Shown: positions 1 through 11,995 of the stretch, one piece after another
How positions within the stretch are numbered: the first letter of the stretch is position 1
How the letters are laid out: the number at the start of each line of letters is the position of its first letter
Assembly: GCA_011947345.1 (NCBI GenBank)
Contig: JAAVTG010000848.1
Location: 26,029 to 90,028 of the forward strand
DNA: 64,000 nt
Source: Phytophthora quininea
Lineage: Eukaryota; Oomycota; Peronosporomycetes; Peronosporales; Peronosporaceae
Direction of reading: 5' to 3'
Made by a program: the position numbers and the translations under genes
Notes under the pieces: generated by a model
Told to the model about the DNA's origin: nothing
What the model saw: only the letters and a program-made list of their open reading frames with translations
Databases searched by the model: none

Positions 1-480
1 AATGCGAATTCTCGCTAAGTGCCAGAATCCACGTCCAAGAGAAAATCTCCATCGAAGAAATCTTCATCCAAGAGAATCTCCATCGAAGAAATGGCCGCCC
101 AAGAAATATACCCTTGGAATGTTCATCCAAGAACTTCTTGGGTCTTGGGCGGCAGCCGTGCTTCTTGGGTCACTTGGGCAGCTTGGGGATTTACAGGTCC
201 TTGCCTCACACATCGTGAGGTTAGCCAAGGCGAGACGGGTTGCACACAGGAATACCTTTCACTGTGGCAATTTATACCTTGGCTCTTGGCGACCCGTTTA
301 AGGACGAGGGGTGACCAGGACGTAACGTGCACTCACGCTCAAGGCAATGTGCCCTTGGGCGTACATTCCAAGAGCGGAGATCCCTTCAACGTGCATTCCA
401 AGGACACGCCATTTCTTGGGCGTGCCTTTCAAGAGCACATTTTCTTGGGCGTGGTCTTGAGGGCCCACCCTTGGTAGGAC
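1..480. repeat. CCAAG/CTTGG-rich repetitive stretch
   Basis: No credible gene is seen here. About twenty short CCAAG or CTTGG(G) words occur in both orientations. One clear inverted pair is GCCGCCCAAGA at 94-104 against TCTTGGGCGGC at 143-153. Two near-copies of ATCTCCATCGAAGAAAT lie at about 45-92. The open frames here are low-complexity by-products of the repeated words. It could be the edge of a transposon, since it lies next to a piggyBac relic, but no terminal repeat pair could be closed within the window. Confidence 0.45.
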
Positions 481-655
481 AGCACACCCCGCCTTCTCCC
501 AAGCGACACGTTTTATCGCACACCTCTTCATCTCTTGAACGTAATATCCAACACTAGCTCCATAGTAAACTCCATATGTAAACTCTCCACAGCGCGATCC
601 ATAGAAAAAAACACAATTCACATCGTCACAGAAACGTGAACGTTTTGAGGCCATC

Positions 656-2215
656 ATGAAGTTTCTACACCTTAATGACAGCACGAGCAGTTCGGCTGTC
701 GATGATAGACCGTGGAAGATTCGACCAATACTACAGGTGGTGGAGAAGACTTTTCGTCGCGGATATCGCCTTGGGAAGGTGATTTCGTTCGACGAAGGGA
801 TGATCCCGAATCCCAGCAAGTTCAATCCGGTCCGCGTGTACATGCCGAACAAGCCCAACAAGTACGGGACGAAGTTTTACCTCACTCGTTGCGCTGATAC
901 AGCATACTGTGCAAGGTGAGCTGGCTTATTCTGTATATGACTGACTACATTGTGCTGTACTATACAGAATAAGATCAGTACTAATACGCTTATGATATAG
1001 ATGTAGGCTTGAGATATATTGCGGAGCAGACAAGAAGAAAAACGAAGCGGCGTGTTGGGTTCAGGGCCACAGGCTGTGGTGAGAAATATTTCAAAGGCAC
1101 TGAGTGGTCAGCCCACGAAGCGGCTCATCGTGACGGACCGCTTTTATTTGACCGTCTCTCTCAGCCTCAAGCTCCTACAAATGGGCTTGTATCACGTGGG
1201 GACTACGCGTACTGATCGCCTCGGTTGGTGCAAGGCCATCAAGTTCAAGCAGAAGCAACGACCACAGAACATGACACAAGGAACCTACCGCATAACCCAA
1301 GCAACAGAGCATCCAGAGCTGGTAGTGTTGAGCTGGATGGATTCGCAGGCGGTGTACATGCTGGCTACGGGGTGCAGTACACACCCCGCTACGGTTCAGA
1401 GGACTGAAAAGGATGGAACGCGTAGCACAGTGCCGTGCCCAGAGCTGGTCGTGGACTACGCAAACGGCATGGGTGGTGTAGACGTTCACGACCAGCTGCG
1501 ACTGCAACGGTACAGCATCCAGAAGTGTGTGGCTTTTCGCAAATACTACAAGTAGTTATTTCTGGGCGTTGTTGACATGGCTGTGGTGAATGGTTTCATC
1601 ATCCACAACATCGTGCCAAAGCGAAAAGGCCTCAAACCATCCATCCACGCTGACTACCTACGGCAGTTGCATACAGAGCTGCTCGGTCTGCGCTCGAGCC
1701 ACTTCGAGACAAATCTGGTCGCAGAAGACTTGGTGACCGTTCCTGTTCCCCGGCAAGAGCATATTCTTGAAAACGTCCAAGATCTCTACAAACCTGGCGT
1801 CGACAACAAGCACCGTCAGCATTTGTGTAAAGTTTGCTCGGCATTCGCACCTCTGAAAATCAAGTCGTTCGAGAGCATGTGGTTCTGCCCGCGCTGCAGC
1901 GATGCTGTGGGCGGTCACATTCCTCTATGCATCCAAGTAAGAAGACTTGAAACCGGAAACACGATGACATGCTCGCATATTTGGCACCAAACTTGGAACG
2001 ATGGAACCGCCATCCCGCCAGCCCAGCGCCGCAGAATTCGGTTCAGGAAGCGCAAGCGCGCTGCTGAGGGGACGGAGACAACTTGGCGCGCCGAATTTTT
2101 CCTCTGCGCGCGTTTGCAGCTCCGCTTCGCTCCAACCACTGCGCCGTTTGGCGCCAATGGAGGTTGGCGAAACCGTTTTGGCGAGGAATACTGTTTTGGA
2201 GGAACCAGGGACTGA
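656..2215 (+). pseudogene. piggyBac-type transposase relic
   Basis: Resembles piggyBac-derived (DDE_Tnp_1_7) transposases of oomycetes, which cut and paste DNA at TTAA sites. The first block (656-918) carries FDEGMIPNPSKFNP and KPNKYGTKFYLT, typical of the catalytic core around the first acidic residue. The second block (about 1002-1552) has VVRNISKALSG, VTDRFYLTVSL and the family motif NGMGGVDVHDQ. The third (1577-2080) ends in a Cys-rich segment, CKVCSAF and FCPRCSDAVGGH, like the C-terminal zinc finger. It is broken: 919-1001 is non-coding (intron or insertion), there is a frameshift near 1050-1060, and an in-frame TAG lies at 1553-1555 where reading otherwise continues in the same frame (YYK*LFLGVVDMA). 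No flanking TTAA/terminal repeats were found. A dead copy, with good confidence on the family. Confidence 0.8.
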
Positions 2216-2504
2216 TTGCACACGTCTGCAGCGAATTGAAATGCTTCGTTTTGTCAGCTGTTGGATGCATTGTAGCTGTTTTACCCACGATTTCAACATT
2301 TATGTGAAGTTTTGTACGGGTTCTTTCACGTTCCTGCGAGAGGGCTTGTTACAGGATAAATTTGGCCGCATTTAATGTATACTTTGTTCAAGTACACGGC
2401 TTAATCTGTATTGGACAGAAGAAAAACTCGAGTTACAAGGGTTAAAATGGAGTATTAGAATTGCCCAGGAAAGCAGATATGGATGAAGAAAGTCAAGGCC
2501 GGGG

Positions 2505-3881
2505 ATCGAGAAGGTGATGCAGACGCTGTATGCTGCAATGGAGAGGTGGTACACCCAGGGAAATTGTGGCGGACTGAAGCAGTTGACCGTGCCCACAAGA
2601 AATGATACAGAGCGATTCCGCTCAAGCACAGAGTTTATCGAGAAAGTGATGAGATTCTGTCCAAATACTGAGTATTTGGATGAGAGTGGGAGTGCTTCCA
2701 GACTGGGAACAAACGAAGAGCGAAGGTTGGTGGCTGGTTTCTTTCGAGACCTGGCAAACGTTCGTGACAGCGTACACAAAGCTGCGTACATTCTACTGGA
2801 CGGTGGCGCCGTTCGCTGACCCGTTTTTCCGAGCCTTCGGGGCCACCTCAAAAGCACAACTGAAGAGGATGGATATCTCTGCTGTGGAACTGGAAGGAAT
2901 ATTTCTACGTCTTCGGCGACACCGAGGCTGTCGAGGATATTACGGGAGGAAACCTGGCTACGGACAGCACGCTCAAGATGTAGGTGCCGGATTTGGAGTC
3001 TGTTCAGCATTGACAAGTCTCACGATTGGGAATGATCTTTGCAGCAGAGGCCGCCTCGACGTAAAAAGCTTTGGCGACGAGTTCTGCAGTTCATTGGCAG
3101 CTCACTGCGCAGATTAACGATTTAAAATTGCTCCAATTTCAAGGTCTCGAGGATGGAGACGATCACGACGTTCGCTAACTGCACTGGTCAAGCTTGCCGC
3201 ACTCGAGTATTTCATATCCGTGGAAGAGTCAAGTGCCTAATGTGCACGGGTAACGGTGTGTTTGAATTTTGCGAGACGTGACGAAGCACAGTGTCTCGAA
3301 TGACTGCTGGCGTATGCTTTCTCTTCCTGTGGGAGGACAGCAGCATGGAGACTATGGACCGCCATTGTTTTACGAGGCAGTGGTCATCTTGTTGGAGCGC
3401 CTCATCGTGGTAAGCGAAGAAGAACTCGACCAAGCAGGGAGCCGGCAAAAGAAGGAGACCTACACTGTATCGATCCAAGGTGGGCAAAACAATGGAGCGA
3501 GGCGTACAAGCAAGACGAATGTAAGCCGCTGGTGGATGGGTTGAAAGTAATCCACCCTGGACTCCATACTAGTTTCAGCGCCATCGTAAACGGCTGCGAC
3601 AATGACAGATTCGCTCGAATCGACTACGTCGAGGTGAGTTGGAGGCCGAACCATCCACAGACGACACCTTTGGGGATGTGGATGAGGAGGATCTGTACGA
3701 CGACCCGCGTGTCATCGCCGCAGAAACAGTCGCTGAGTTGATGCGTGGGGAAATGCCTCACAACCAGGCTGGCTTCTTGGTGTTCTATATGGATGGACGT
3801 CGAATCCCCGGCTTCGAGGGTAGTGATGACGAAGAGAGCAGAGGCGAGGAAGAACGCGAAAGCGACAACATTAACGAGTGA
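2505..3881 (+). pseudogene. F-box/LRR-like family, copy A (decayed)
   Basis: Recognised only by likeness to copies B-D nearby. It begins in the middle of the gene with IEKVMQTLYAAMERWYTQG and LKQLTVPTRND, then RSSTEFIEKVMRFCP, then a block matching DPFFRAFGATSKAQLKRMDIS, ending in an acidic tail (GSDDEESRGEEERESD, about 3817-3870). The N-terminal 180 codons present in copies B and C are missing. Several stops and frame changes lie between 3117 and 3530. The tail is in one frame from 3639 to 3881. No function can be assigned beyond membership of this local family. LRR-like solenoid structure is inferred from spaced leucines and a cell-wide F-box resemblance at the start of copies B and C. Confidence 0.6.
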
Positions 3882-4013
3882 ACGTAAGGAAAGGAAACGT
3901 TGAAAGTACTTTTTCGGCTATCATTGTTGAAGTTGTGCAATCTTATCCGATTTTGGCGCGAAAATTTTGTATCGGATCTTGGCTGTCATTCTTGAACTTG
4001 GATCGTTCCCGCC

Positions 4014-5958
4014 ATGACGCTCCCCGATCTCCCGCCTCCTATCGCCGCGCTCGTCGTGGAGTTCGCCGTGCCAGAGTTCACGGAGCAGCTAGCGCCCGTC
4101 AAGCGGGTGCTGCCCAACGACACGCTCAAGCACTTAGCGCTCGTGTCCAAGAGCTGGTACCAGTTGACTCGAATGCTCATGGCACAATTCGAACAGGACA
4201 CGATGGAGATTCAGATCAATAGAGGGACACGTAGAGAGCTGATGGCCGCCCGACGGGACGTTTTGCAGTGTGGTCGAAGTGTTCGCGACCTTCGCGTAAC
4301 GTTGGAGACCCCATAGGACGACTTGTCCTTCGCAATCCCAGCCAAAGGTGTCGAAATGATTTCCTTTGACTGGGACGTGCTATTCGTCCACTTTCCAGTG
4401 TTGAAGCGGCTGGATCTTAAGCTGGTGCCCCTAAAGAGCAAACACCTGCCCATGATCATTCAAGCTGCGGCCAAACACTGCTTGCAGGTGAAAGTGCTGG
4501 TGCTACCGCGGAAAGAAGATTTAAGAGCGGAAGTGCAAGGTCCAGGGATCGAGAAGGTCATGGCAACTCTGTTCGCTGCGATGGAGCGATGGTACACGGA
4601 GGGCGGTCAAGGAGGACTGCAGCAATTGACGGTGCCTACAAGAAAGAAGGCGAGCGCTATCGCTCGAGCACAGAGTTCATTGAAAGGGTGACGAGGTCTG
4701 TCCAAACATTGAGTTTCTGGACGGATGTGAGCAAGTCTTCCACGACGACGAGCAGGTCGCCTGTGAGGACAAGTGGGTGATCTCGATCGAGACGTGGGAG
4801 ACGTTTGTGTCGACTTGTACGAAGCTACGTCGGTTCTTCTGGTCGGCGGTTCCTTTTGCTGATCCGTACTTTGAATTGTTTGGTCGGCACCTGAAGCCGC
4901 AACTCACGCGTCTCGACATCTCTGCTAACTTGTTGTGGAAGTGGACCGAGTATTTTCACGCTTGTGAAGATAGAGCGGGGGTATGAGAGGCCTTGGTACG
5001 GGTGCCGTGCGAATGACCTTGGTGCCATCTTCAAGAGCTGCCCGGCGTTAACCAGCCTTACCGTCGGTGTCGACAAACGTGAACTGAGTGAATACTTCGT
5101 CGACATCGATGTCTTTGGGGATGCATTTTGGGACTCTGCGATATCTCACTGTCCTCTGCTCGAGTCGATCTAGATCGACAGCTACTCCACTTACGACACG
5201 TTGGGCGTGAGATCTATCAACACGCTAACAGACGCTACACTGCTGAAGCTGGCCGATCTCAAGTTCCTGAAAACGTTTGAGAGCGAAGCTGCTGTGATGT
5301 GCACAGGCAATGGCATCTTCGAGTATATGCGCCGGGTGTTGAAATCGCGTGGTGCGACTTCCGACTGGCGCGTGCTCACTCTTCGGGTGGGAGGACACCA
5401 AGACGGCGACATTGGACCGCCAGCGTTTTACATGGAACTGGTCGCACTTCTGACGAGGCTGCAGGCGACAAGTGAGGAAGAACTTGGAGCGATGGCAAGC
5501 GGCCAAAAGTTTCAATTGGTGCTGATCAACCCTTTCAGCACGGACGTGGCCAAGGAATGGAGCGAGGCATATTTGAACAACCACTTAAAGGCACTGCTGG
5601 AGAACGTGAAAAGATCCACCCGGACCTGAAGACGAACCTCTGCGTGATCGACCATACCGACGATAGTTTCCTTCGGATCGACCGAGCTTCGTTGACCTGG
5701 CACCCTCGCGACGAAAATCGCGAAACGGCCTGGGATCATCTGGGGGACAAACTGTTTCTCGATGCCAAGGTTACGGCCTTCCGCGAATTGGCGCTTCGAC
5801 AGTTTACGCGCGCAATGCAGCAAGATGACGAGGAACCGGACTTTGAGACGCAGTTCTTGAACTACCTACTGCATGCAGCTGCCTATCACAATAACAGCAC
5901 CGATGAGGAAGAGGACGAGGACGAGGATGAATGGGAGGACTACGAGAGCGATGACTGA
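4014..5958 (+). pseudogene. F-box/LRR-like family, copy B (full length, nonsense codons)
   Basis: The most complete copy, intronless in layout, about 640 codons. It opens with MTLPDLPPPIAALVVEFAV and a segment like an F-box (LKHLALVSKSWYQLTRML), continues with leucine-rich stretches (FPVLKRLDLKLVPLKSK), the shared block LQQLTVPTRK, LTSLTVGVDK, TLLKLADLKFLKTF, and an acidic C-terminus rich in Asp/Glu (5896-5955). It is broken by two in-frame TAG codons (4314-4316 and 5171-5173, at positions that are coding in copies C and D) and by frame changes near 4645, 4690, 4770, 4970 and 5600. The nonsense codons are substitutions, so this copy is dead even if the indels are sequencing errors. F-box proteins recruit substrates to SCF ubiquitin ligases; that role is family inference only. 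Confidence 0.65.
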
Positions 5959-6015
5959 AGAGAGGCGTGATGCGTGGGCGGAGCAGAAAAGTTTAATATG
6001 GATCCTCTTGTCTTC

Positions 6016-7887
6016 TCACGAACTAGCGTCGCCAGCCTTTAAGAGAGCTCGAACAACACGTTGGCGAACTTCCTCGGGACTCATGTTACCAGCATATTCC
6101 CCAAAGACGGCCGCTAACTGTTCCACTCGATCGATACTTTCATCGCGGTACAGGGATTTGTTTCCTTCCCTGAACGCTACAATTTCACCGTCAACGCCAT
6201 CCAGTTTCCAACGGAGAAAAACATATTCGATCTGTTTGAAGCTTTGACCGGCTTGTTCATTTATCGTAAAGCGAAATCGCAGTCGTGGGTGCGCCGCTTT
6301 CACTTTTCGAGCATCGGTTGAAGCTCGTCACGCACATACGCCTCGCTCCATGCTGCGCTCCCAATTGAGAGATACGGGTTCGAGACGCACAGCATAAGCT
6401 TTTTCTCGTTCGTTGCGGATCCAAGTTCCTGCTCGTTTGTTTCTGAAAGCCGCTTTAACAATGTGATCAGTTCGCCATAGAACGAGAGAGGACCGAAGTT
6501 ACCGTACTGCTGCCCTCCCACTTCGAAGCCAGTCGAATAATGATCGCAAGCGCCTGCTGATGTCTTCCACACGGCGGTATAGATTCAAATATACCATCGC
6601 CCGTGCACATTAGAGCTGCACAACTGTGGAACCTGCTTAAATGTTTCAGCTCGGCAATTTTGAGGAGCGTGACATCCGTAAATGTCTTGACAGGTTTCAC
6701 TTGTTGAACTTCGTGGCCCGATGCGTTTTCAATACTGATGGACTGGAGCTGGGGGCAAGAGCTCACTACAGACTCCCAAAACTTGTCGCCGTAGACATTA
6801 ATATCGAAGTAAGACTCGTCGTCTTCATTTTCGTGAAGGTCCATCAAAATTGTGATGCTCGTCAGCGCGGGGCAGCATTTGAATACCGCCCCGACGTTTT
6901 GTGCACCGTGTCCGTGCATGCCCCTGTCGTAGCTGCTGGGTCTCCAAATTCGAGAAAGTATTCATTCACTCCAGCTCCACAGCATATTCGCGCAGATGGT
7001 GAGGTGCGTCAACTCCGGCTTCGTATACTCGCCAAACACACGGAAGTAAGGATCGGCGAATGGAAGTAGAGCCCAGTTAAACGCCCGCAGCTTCGTACAA
7101 GTTTGGTTGAATTTTTCCCACGCCTCGACCGAGATCAGCCACTTGTCTTCACATTTTCCGTCCTACAAAACTTTCTCCGCACCGTCCAAATGCGCCACGT
7201 TCGGACAGAACTTCGTCACCGTCCCGATAAACTCCGTGCAAGAACGGCGACGGTCGGACTCATCTTTTGTTGGTACTGTCAACTGTAGAAGCCATTGGCC
7301 TCCCTCGCGGAATCACCTCTCTGTCGCTCGATAGAGCGTTCTCATTACTTTTTGATAGCTGGGCCTGTGACAGCTTCATCGGAATTTGGTTTCCTTGGTA
7401 GAAGCAGCACCTGGAGTCGAAGACAATGCTGGGCTGCAGCCTCAAGTATTAGTGGCAATTGACGGCTCTCTAAAGATACCAATGGCAAATCAAGCCTCTT
7501 TAGACTCGTCAACTGCTCAAATACTGTGTCCCAGCCCACAGTGAGCCCATCGGTACCGTCCGACACCACCGCAAACTCACCGCAGTGAATGTCACCAATG
7601 GTCACTCGGAGATCAATGATGTCTCTTCCATGGGTTTGTACTTGACGATGGAGCTCTTGTAGCTCGGCATCGGCACCTGTTTTTAAGATAATCTCCATCT
7701 TTTCTCGTCGAAATTGCACGATCAAGTGCAGCACGATTTGGTGCCAGCGTTTACAGACCAGCTCTAGCTCCTTGAAGTGTTGAGGAGGCCGCGCATGCGG
7801 TCTCGGCATCAGGTCCGGCATCGCTGCGAATCTCAACGTCAGTGAAACCAGCGGCAGGGGCAGGGACGAGAGCGAAAGCGGCTCCAT
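6016..7887 (-). pseudogene. F-box/LRR-like family, copy C (inverted)
   Basis: Inverted relative to A, B and D. It starts with MEPLSLSSLPLPLVSLTLRF and an F-box-like stretch FKELELVCKRWHQIVLHLIV, then LKRLDLPLVSLESRQLPL. The frame is lost at 7345 after IKK. Adding one A to the A5 run restores KVMRTLYRATERW, which matches IEKVMATLFAAMERW in copy B. Later segments are LQLTVPTKDES, WEKFNQTCTKLRAFNW, PALTSITILMD, TLLKIAELKHLSRF and the C-terminal block ending at 6016. A GAATGAAT four-base duplication near 6972 breaks the frame where copy B has KWTEYF. It is probably a pseudogene, but the indels make this less certain than for copy B. Confidence 0.55.
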
Positions 7888-8021
7888 ATCGGTGGTCTCA
7901 GCTGGCGACGCCTCCTCAAGATCTCTCTCGAGACAAAAAATGGCGAGAAATTCCTGTCAAATTTGAATTTGTATCCTGTTCACCATGCCGCTAGCTGGCC
8001 TCCCCTCCTCGTGCTTTCGGC

Positions 8022-8845
8022 GACTACCTGAAGCCCATACTGACGCATTTGAAAACATGTCTTGGAACTGACAGGAACACTTCAGCGGCTGTGGTGGCGC
8101 GCCCGTGACAAACGACAAGCAAGCCTGGGTATAGGAATGGGGCGCACAACCTCGATGCCATGTTCAAGGCGTGTCTTGCACTAGCTCACCTACATATCGA
8201 AGTCGATCTACGTGCGTACGCCGAGGGCAACAGAGGCGACGTCGACCGCGGCGCCTTTGGGGACAAATTTTGGCAGTCGGCAGTCTCGAATTGTCCTGAA
8301 CTCCAATGGATTCGGATCGACAACTGCTCCGGTTTCGAATTTATGCGCGTAGACCCCATCGAGTCTTTCAACGACACTACACTGCTGAAGTTGGCCGAGC
8401 TCAACTATCTGCGCTTGTTTGACAGCACCGCCGCGGTGATGTGTACGGCCTACGACATCTTTGAGTACCTGCGCCACGTGACCAAGACGAGCACTCTGTG
8501 GGGCGAATGGTGCATGATTGCTCTCCACATTGGTAGACGTTGGAATGGCATGCCGACGTTCTACGGCGAAGTGTTGACGATGTTGGATCGACTCGCTGCG
8601 ACGACTGAGGAGGAGCTGGACCAGGAGGCGAGCGGCCAGAAGTTCCGTCCCGCACATCGGTGAGCCGAGCGTAGAGTTTCAAGTACATGCGCGAGCTCAA
8701 GCCTCGTCTGAAGAAGGCCAAGGCGCTGCATCCGACGTTGAACATCAACGCCACCACCAACCCGCAGGGCGGCGACCGGTTCCTGCGCATCGCCTGCTTC
8801 CTTTTGAGCTGGAACCCTCGAGACAACGCCTATGATCTCTTCTGA
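8022..8845 (+). pseudogene. F-box/LRR-like family, copy D (5'-truncated)
   Basis: Begins abruptly around 8022 with YLKPILTHLK, equal to HLKPQLTRLDIS in copy B, so roughly the first 60% of the gene is absent. The open part (8160-8663) reads MFKACLALAHLHIEVDL, DKFWQSAVSNCPELQWIRID, SFNDTTLLKLAELNYLRLF and ends with the family segment TTEEELDQEASGQKFR. After a frame change near 8660 it continues KYMRELKPRLKKAKALHP to FLLSWNPRDNAYDLF and a TGA at 8843-8845. It lacks the acidic tail seen in A and B. Its likely origin is local duplication with a deletion. Confidence 0.55.
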
Positions 8846-9057
8846 GACGCAGAAAGAGAACGTATGGTCCTGTACGATATAAAGCGCCATTGTCTACCGA
8901 TTCCACATGAAGCTTTCCAGCGGAAAAAGGCAACAATCAAGATAGTCAAGTTGAAGCTGGCAAAGTGTTGACTTATGTTTTTAAATGATAGCAGCATCAA
9001 AATACACTTGATCTCAGTATGGACCATTGAGAGCGGTCCATAATCCAAGTGACCAGC
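8846..9057. other. Intergenic, likely adenylate kinase promoter
   Basis: AT-richer spacer of about 210 bp between the truncated family copy and the adenylate kinase start. No repeat, RNA gene or conserved element was recognised. It would hold the adenylate kinase promoter. Confidence 0.3.
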
Positions 9058-10003
9058 ATGGCGTCCAAGACGCTCAAGATCATGTTCCTCGGCGCGCCGG
9101 GCGCCGGCAAGGGCACGTACGCCTCCCGCATCGCGCCCATGCTGCAGATCCCCACCATCTCCACGGGCGATCTGGTGCGCCACGAGATCAAGACGGGCAC
9201 GCCACTCGGCGCCCAGATCAAGGTGTGCAGCAACCACAATTTTATTCAGAGGAACCAAAAACACGCATATTTATCGTAAATATTTTATAATGACAGGAGT
9301 ACAATAACAGCGGCGCATTGGTGCCTGACAAGATCATCTTGGACATGGTACGGAGAGTCTCATAAGTTTATATTTTACAGTGCTCTAACACTTTACGACA
9401 TTGTAGATGGAGAAGCGTCTGGCATTAGACGACGCCCAGAGAGGTTTCATCCTGGACGGGTTCCCACGGAACGTCCCGCAGGCTGAAGCTTTCCAGAAGG
9501 TGACGGAGCTGGACCTGGTGGTGAACATTGACCTGCCTCAGTGGATCCTCAGTGACAAGATCAGCGGGCGACGGTGAGTGGGGCTGCTTTGATGCAATAT
9601 TACATAGAGTAGAACTTATGAAGAGAGTTTGGTAGGGTGTGCACCAAGTGTGGGAGCGGCTACAATGTGGCCTTCATTAATCAAGGAGAGTACTACATGC
9701 CGCCACTGCTGCCCAAGGTCGAAGGAATCTGCGACGAGTGTGGCACGGCATCGCTCGTGCAGCGTCCGGACGACTCCCCGAGACGGTCAAGCAACGGTAT
9801 CGTGCTAAAGTTTTAGTGGGCAAAAGGTTTAGGATGGATTGATGAGTTTTCTTTTGCGTAGTTTGGAGGTGTACAACCAGGAGACGGCCCCGCTGATCGA
9901 CTTCTACACGAAAGTGGGGTGCTTGAGGACGTTTGATGTCAAGAAGGGCCTTGCGGACCTGGACAAGCTCGTGGATCTCATTAACAAGGAGCTGGAGTTG
10001 TAA
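9058..10003 (+). CDS. ADK: Adenylate kinase, five exons
   Basis: Catalyses ATP + AMP to 2 ADP, keeping adenine nucleotides balanced. Predicted exons are 9058-9222, 9297-9347, 9407-9573, 9636-9796 and 9862-10003, giving about 228 residues, normal for a long-type enzyme. Seen in order: P-loop [14 protein letters not shown]-binding [21 protein letters not shown], the ISGRR motif, and a LID with four cysteines (CTKCGSGYN and CDECG) as in zinc-binding bacterial and mitochondrial forms, then [16 protein letters not shown]. Splice phases agree except in exon 4. There the frame needs one extra C in the C4 run at 9776-9779 to pass from RPDDSP to ETVKQR, and I take this to be a missing base in the consensus. 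No clear mitochondrial presequence is seen, so cytosolic or intermembrane location is open. The family call is very secure. Confidence 0.93.
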
Positions 10004-10182
10004 ACAGATCTGACACAAGTAAGCTGCAGTGGCAAGTGTCATTTACGCAAAATTGTTTGTGGGTTTTTGTTATGGTGTCTGTGGGAAGGATGTGCGCAGT
10101 CTCGTGATATGGGTAATAAAACTTCGACGGAGGTATGTTACTCTTGCTTGCTCGGAGGGACCTCTTGCTTTTGTTCTGTTGT

Positions 10183-11995
10183 TCAGTTGAGCGAGCTCAG
10201 CTGATGGCGAAGCTGCGCAAGATCCCTGTTTGCGATGCTCAATAGATGCAGCTCTCGAATTTGACGCAAATGTTCTCGTGCGGAGAGTCTCTGCTGGTCG
10301 GTGTTTTGAAGCTGCTGATCCTGGTCGACTTGATTAAGCCACGCAGCCGCGTTTTCAATTCTCGCGTTCAACATTGATAGATCTCCCGGTGAAACACACA
10401 CGGCGAGGCTGTTGGTTTGCACCATGGGTTGCAACGCAACGATGTACGAGCGCAAGGTATTGAGGTGAGCTGGGGAAGTGGCTGTCAACTTTGAAGGCAC
10501 ACTGTCCGATCCAGCCATCTGTGAGAGCTGTGCTTTGGCGAGTGCAATATCCTTTGCAGCCAGGCAGGATTCATCGCCAGCAATCTCAACCACAGTCGTG
10601 CGCTTATTTGCAATGTCTGTCACGGTGACTACCAAGTTGTCTTCCGCGTCCACGTTCAAGGCTAACGGCGTGGGTTCGTGCAAATGAAGAAGAGTTTCCG
10701 TTTGGCTTGCCATTAATGCCGCGCCGATAGCAGCAGTATGTTCGGGTAGTTCGATGACGCGGCCCTGCTGTGTGGCAAACAGGTCTTCGACGCAAGCACG
10801 GATCTTCGGTACACGCATCGAACCTCCAGAAACGAGCACCAAGTCGATATTGCCCACCGCCATCTCCCCCAACTCCAGTGTGCGCTGGACAGTGTTCACA
10901 ATTCCTGTCCAGATTTCCGTCCCGCAGACGTTCTCGAAATCTGCTCGAGACATACTACTGGAGAAGCCTGGCGATACCGCTCCACAAGACTGGTCGCGTT
11001 GGGGGTGCATAGGAGGAAGAGCAATGGTAGTTGTCAGAGACTTAGACAGCATCTTCTTCGCCATGGAACAAGCACGTTTCAGTCGTCTCGAAAATATTGT
11101 GCTTGTTGACATGGAAACTCCGCCTGCTTGCTCAGCTTCACGGTTGAAATGTTTGACGAGGTGCTCAGTGAGGACTTCTCCTCCGATTTCCAAGTTTCCA
11201 GCCACTGCTTTGACCAGGACGTCGATCCCAATCGTGGTGCTTGCGTCGCGGTTCACGCGAATTTGAGCTAGAGATACGTCTATGCTCCCACCGCCACAGT
11301 CTACAACCAAAACTGTGCTTTCCGACACGGCTGTATTGCGGTCACTGGCCGCCGCAAAGGATCCAGCGTTGGCGACTGCGGATGCCGTGGAGGACGCAAT
11401 AATACGGTCAACACGCAGTCCAGCTATAGTGCATGCGTCCCGAACAGCTCGACGTTGGGTGCGATTAAACGACGCCGGGATGCAAAGTACCGCACCACCA
11501 CAGTTTTCCCAGTAAATGTTTCGGCTCGCTGTTTAATCGTCCACAAGAGATTGGCAGCAATTTGCTCGGGTACACGAGGTCGGGAGGGCCATTCGTCACA
11601 AAGCCTTCCACCACAGCTTTACCAGTGAGCGTCGACTTTACTGTGAAAGACCAACGCGCAAGATCCTTCGGGCTAAGATCACCAAGCTGCCGACCAAGCA
11701 TCATCGTCAAGTCAAAAACCGTGTACGGGTGCCCAGCCTTCGCTAGACGGACTGCTTGGCGTCCTACTTCCCATGAACTATCGCCGACTCCCAACGACAC
11801 GAAGCTCGGCAGCGAACAACAATCTGGCTCAAGCGGGATCAATGCCACGTTGCCGCCCTCGTCAATAAAGGCAGCTTCGCGTTTTGTGCGTCCGAAGCCG
11901 ATACCAATTGTGCAGCTCGAAGAGCCAGCGGAGCTACTCGAGCAAGTGTCTGAAGCCGACTCGGCGCCACTTCTTTCGTGAAGATTGCCGTTCAT
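10183..11995 (-). CDS. Atypical HSP70-like protein
   Basis: An HSP70/actin-fold ATPase of about 604 residues, intronless. After a Ser-rich start come IGIGFGRTKREAAF (phosphate-1 loop), SFVSLG, VGRQAVRLAK, GAVLCIPASFNRTQRRA with DACTIAGLRVDRIIASSTA, phosphate-2 LVVDCGGGSIDVS, and adenosine motif LVLVSGGSMRVPKI. The C-terminal part is short and poorly conserved (helical, Gln/Leu-rich), unlike a full substrate-binding lid, and there is no EEVD or ER-retention tail. The phosphate-1 loop lacks the usual Asp of IGIDLGTT, so ATP turnover may be altered. Two single-base losses are needed (near 11580 and 11495). With both restored the length is an exact multiple of three. It is divergently arranged with the kinesin (320 bp between starts). 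It may act as a co-chaperone or exchange-factor-like member; this is inference. Confidence 0.8.
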
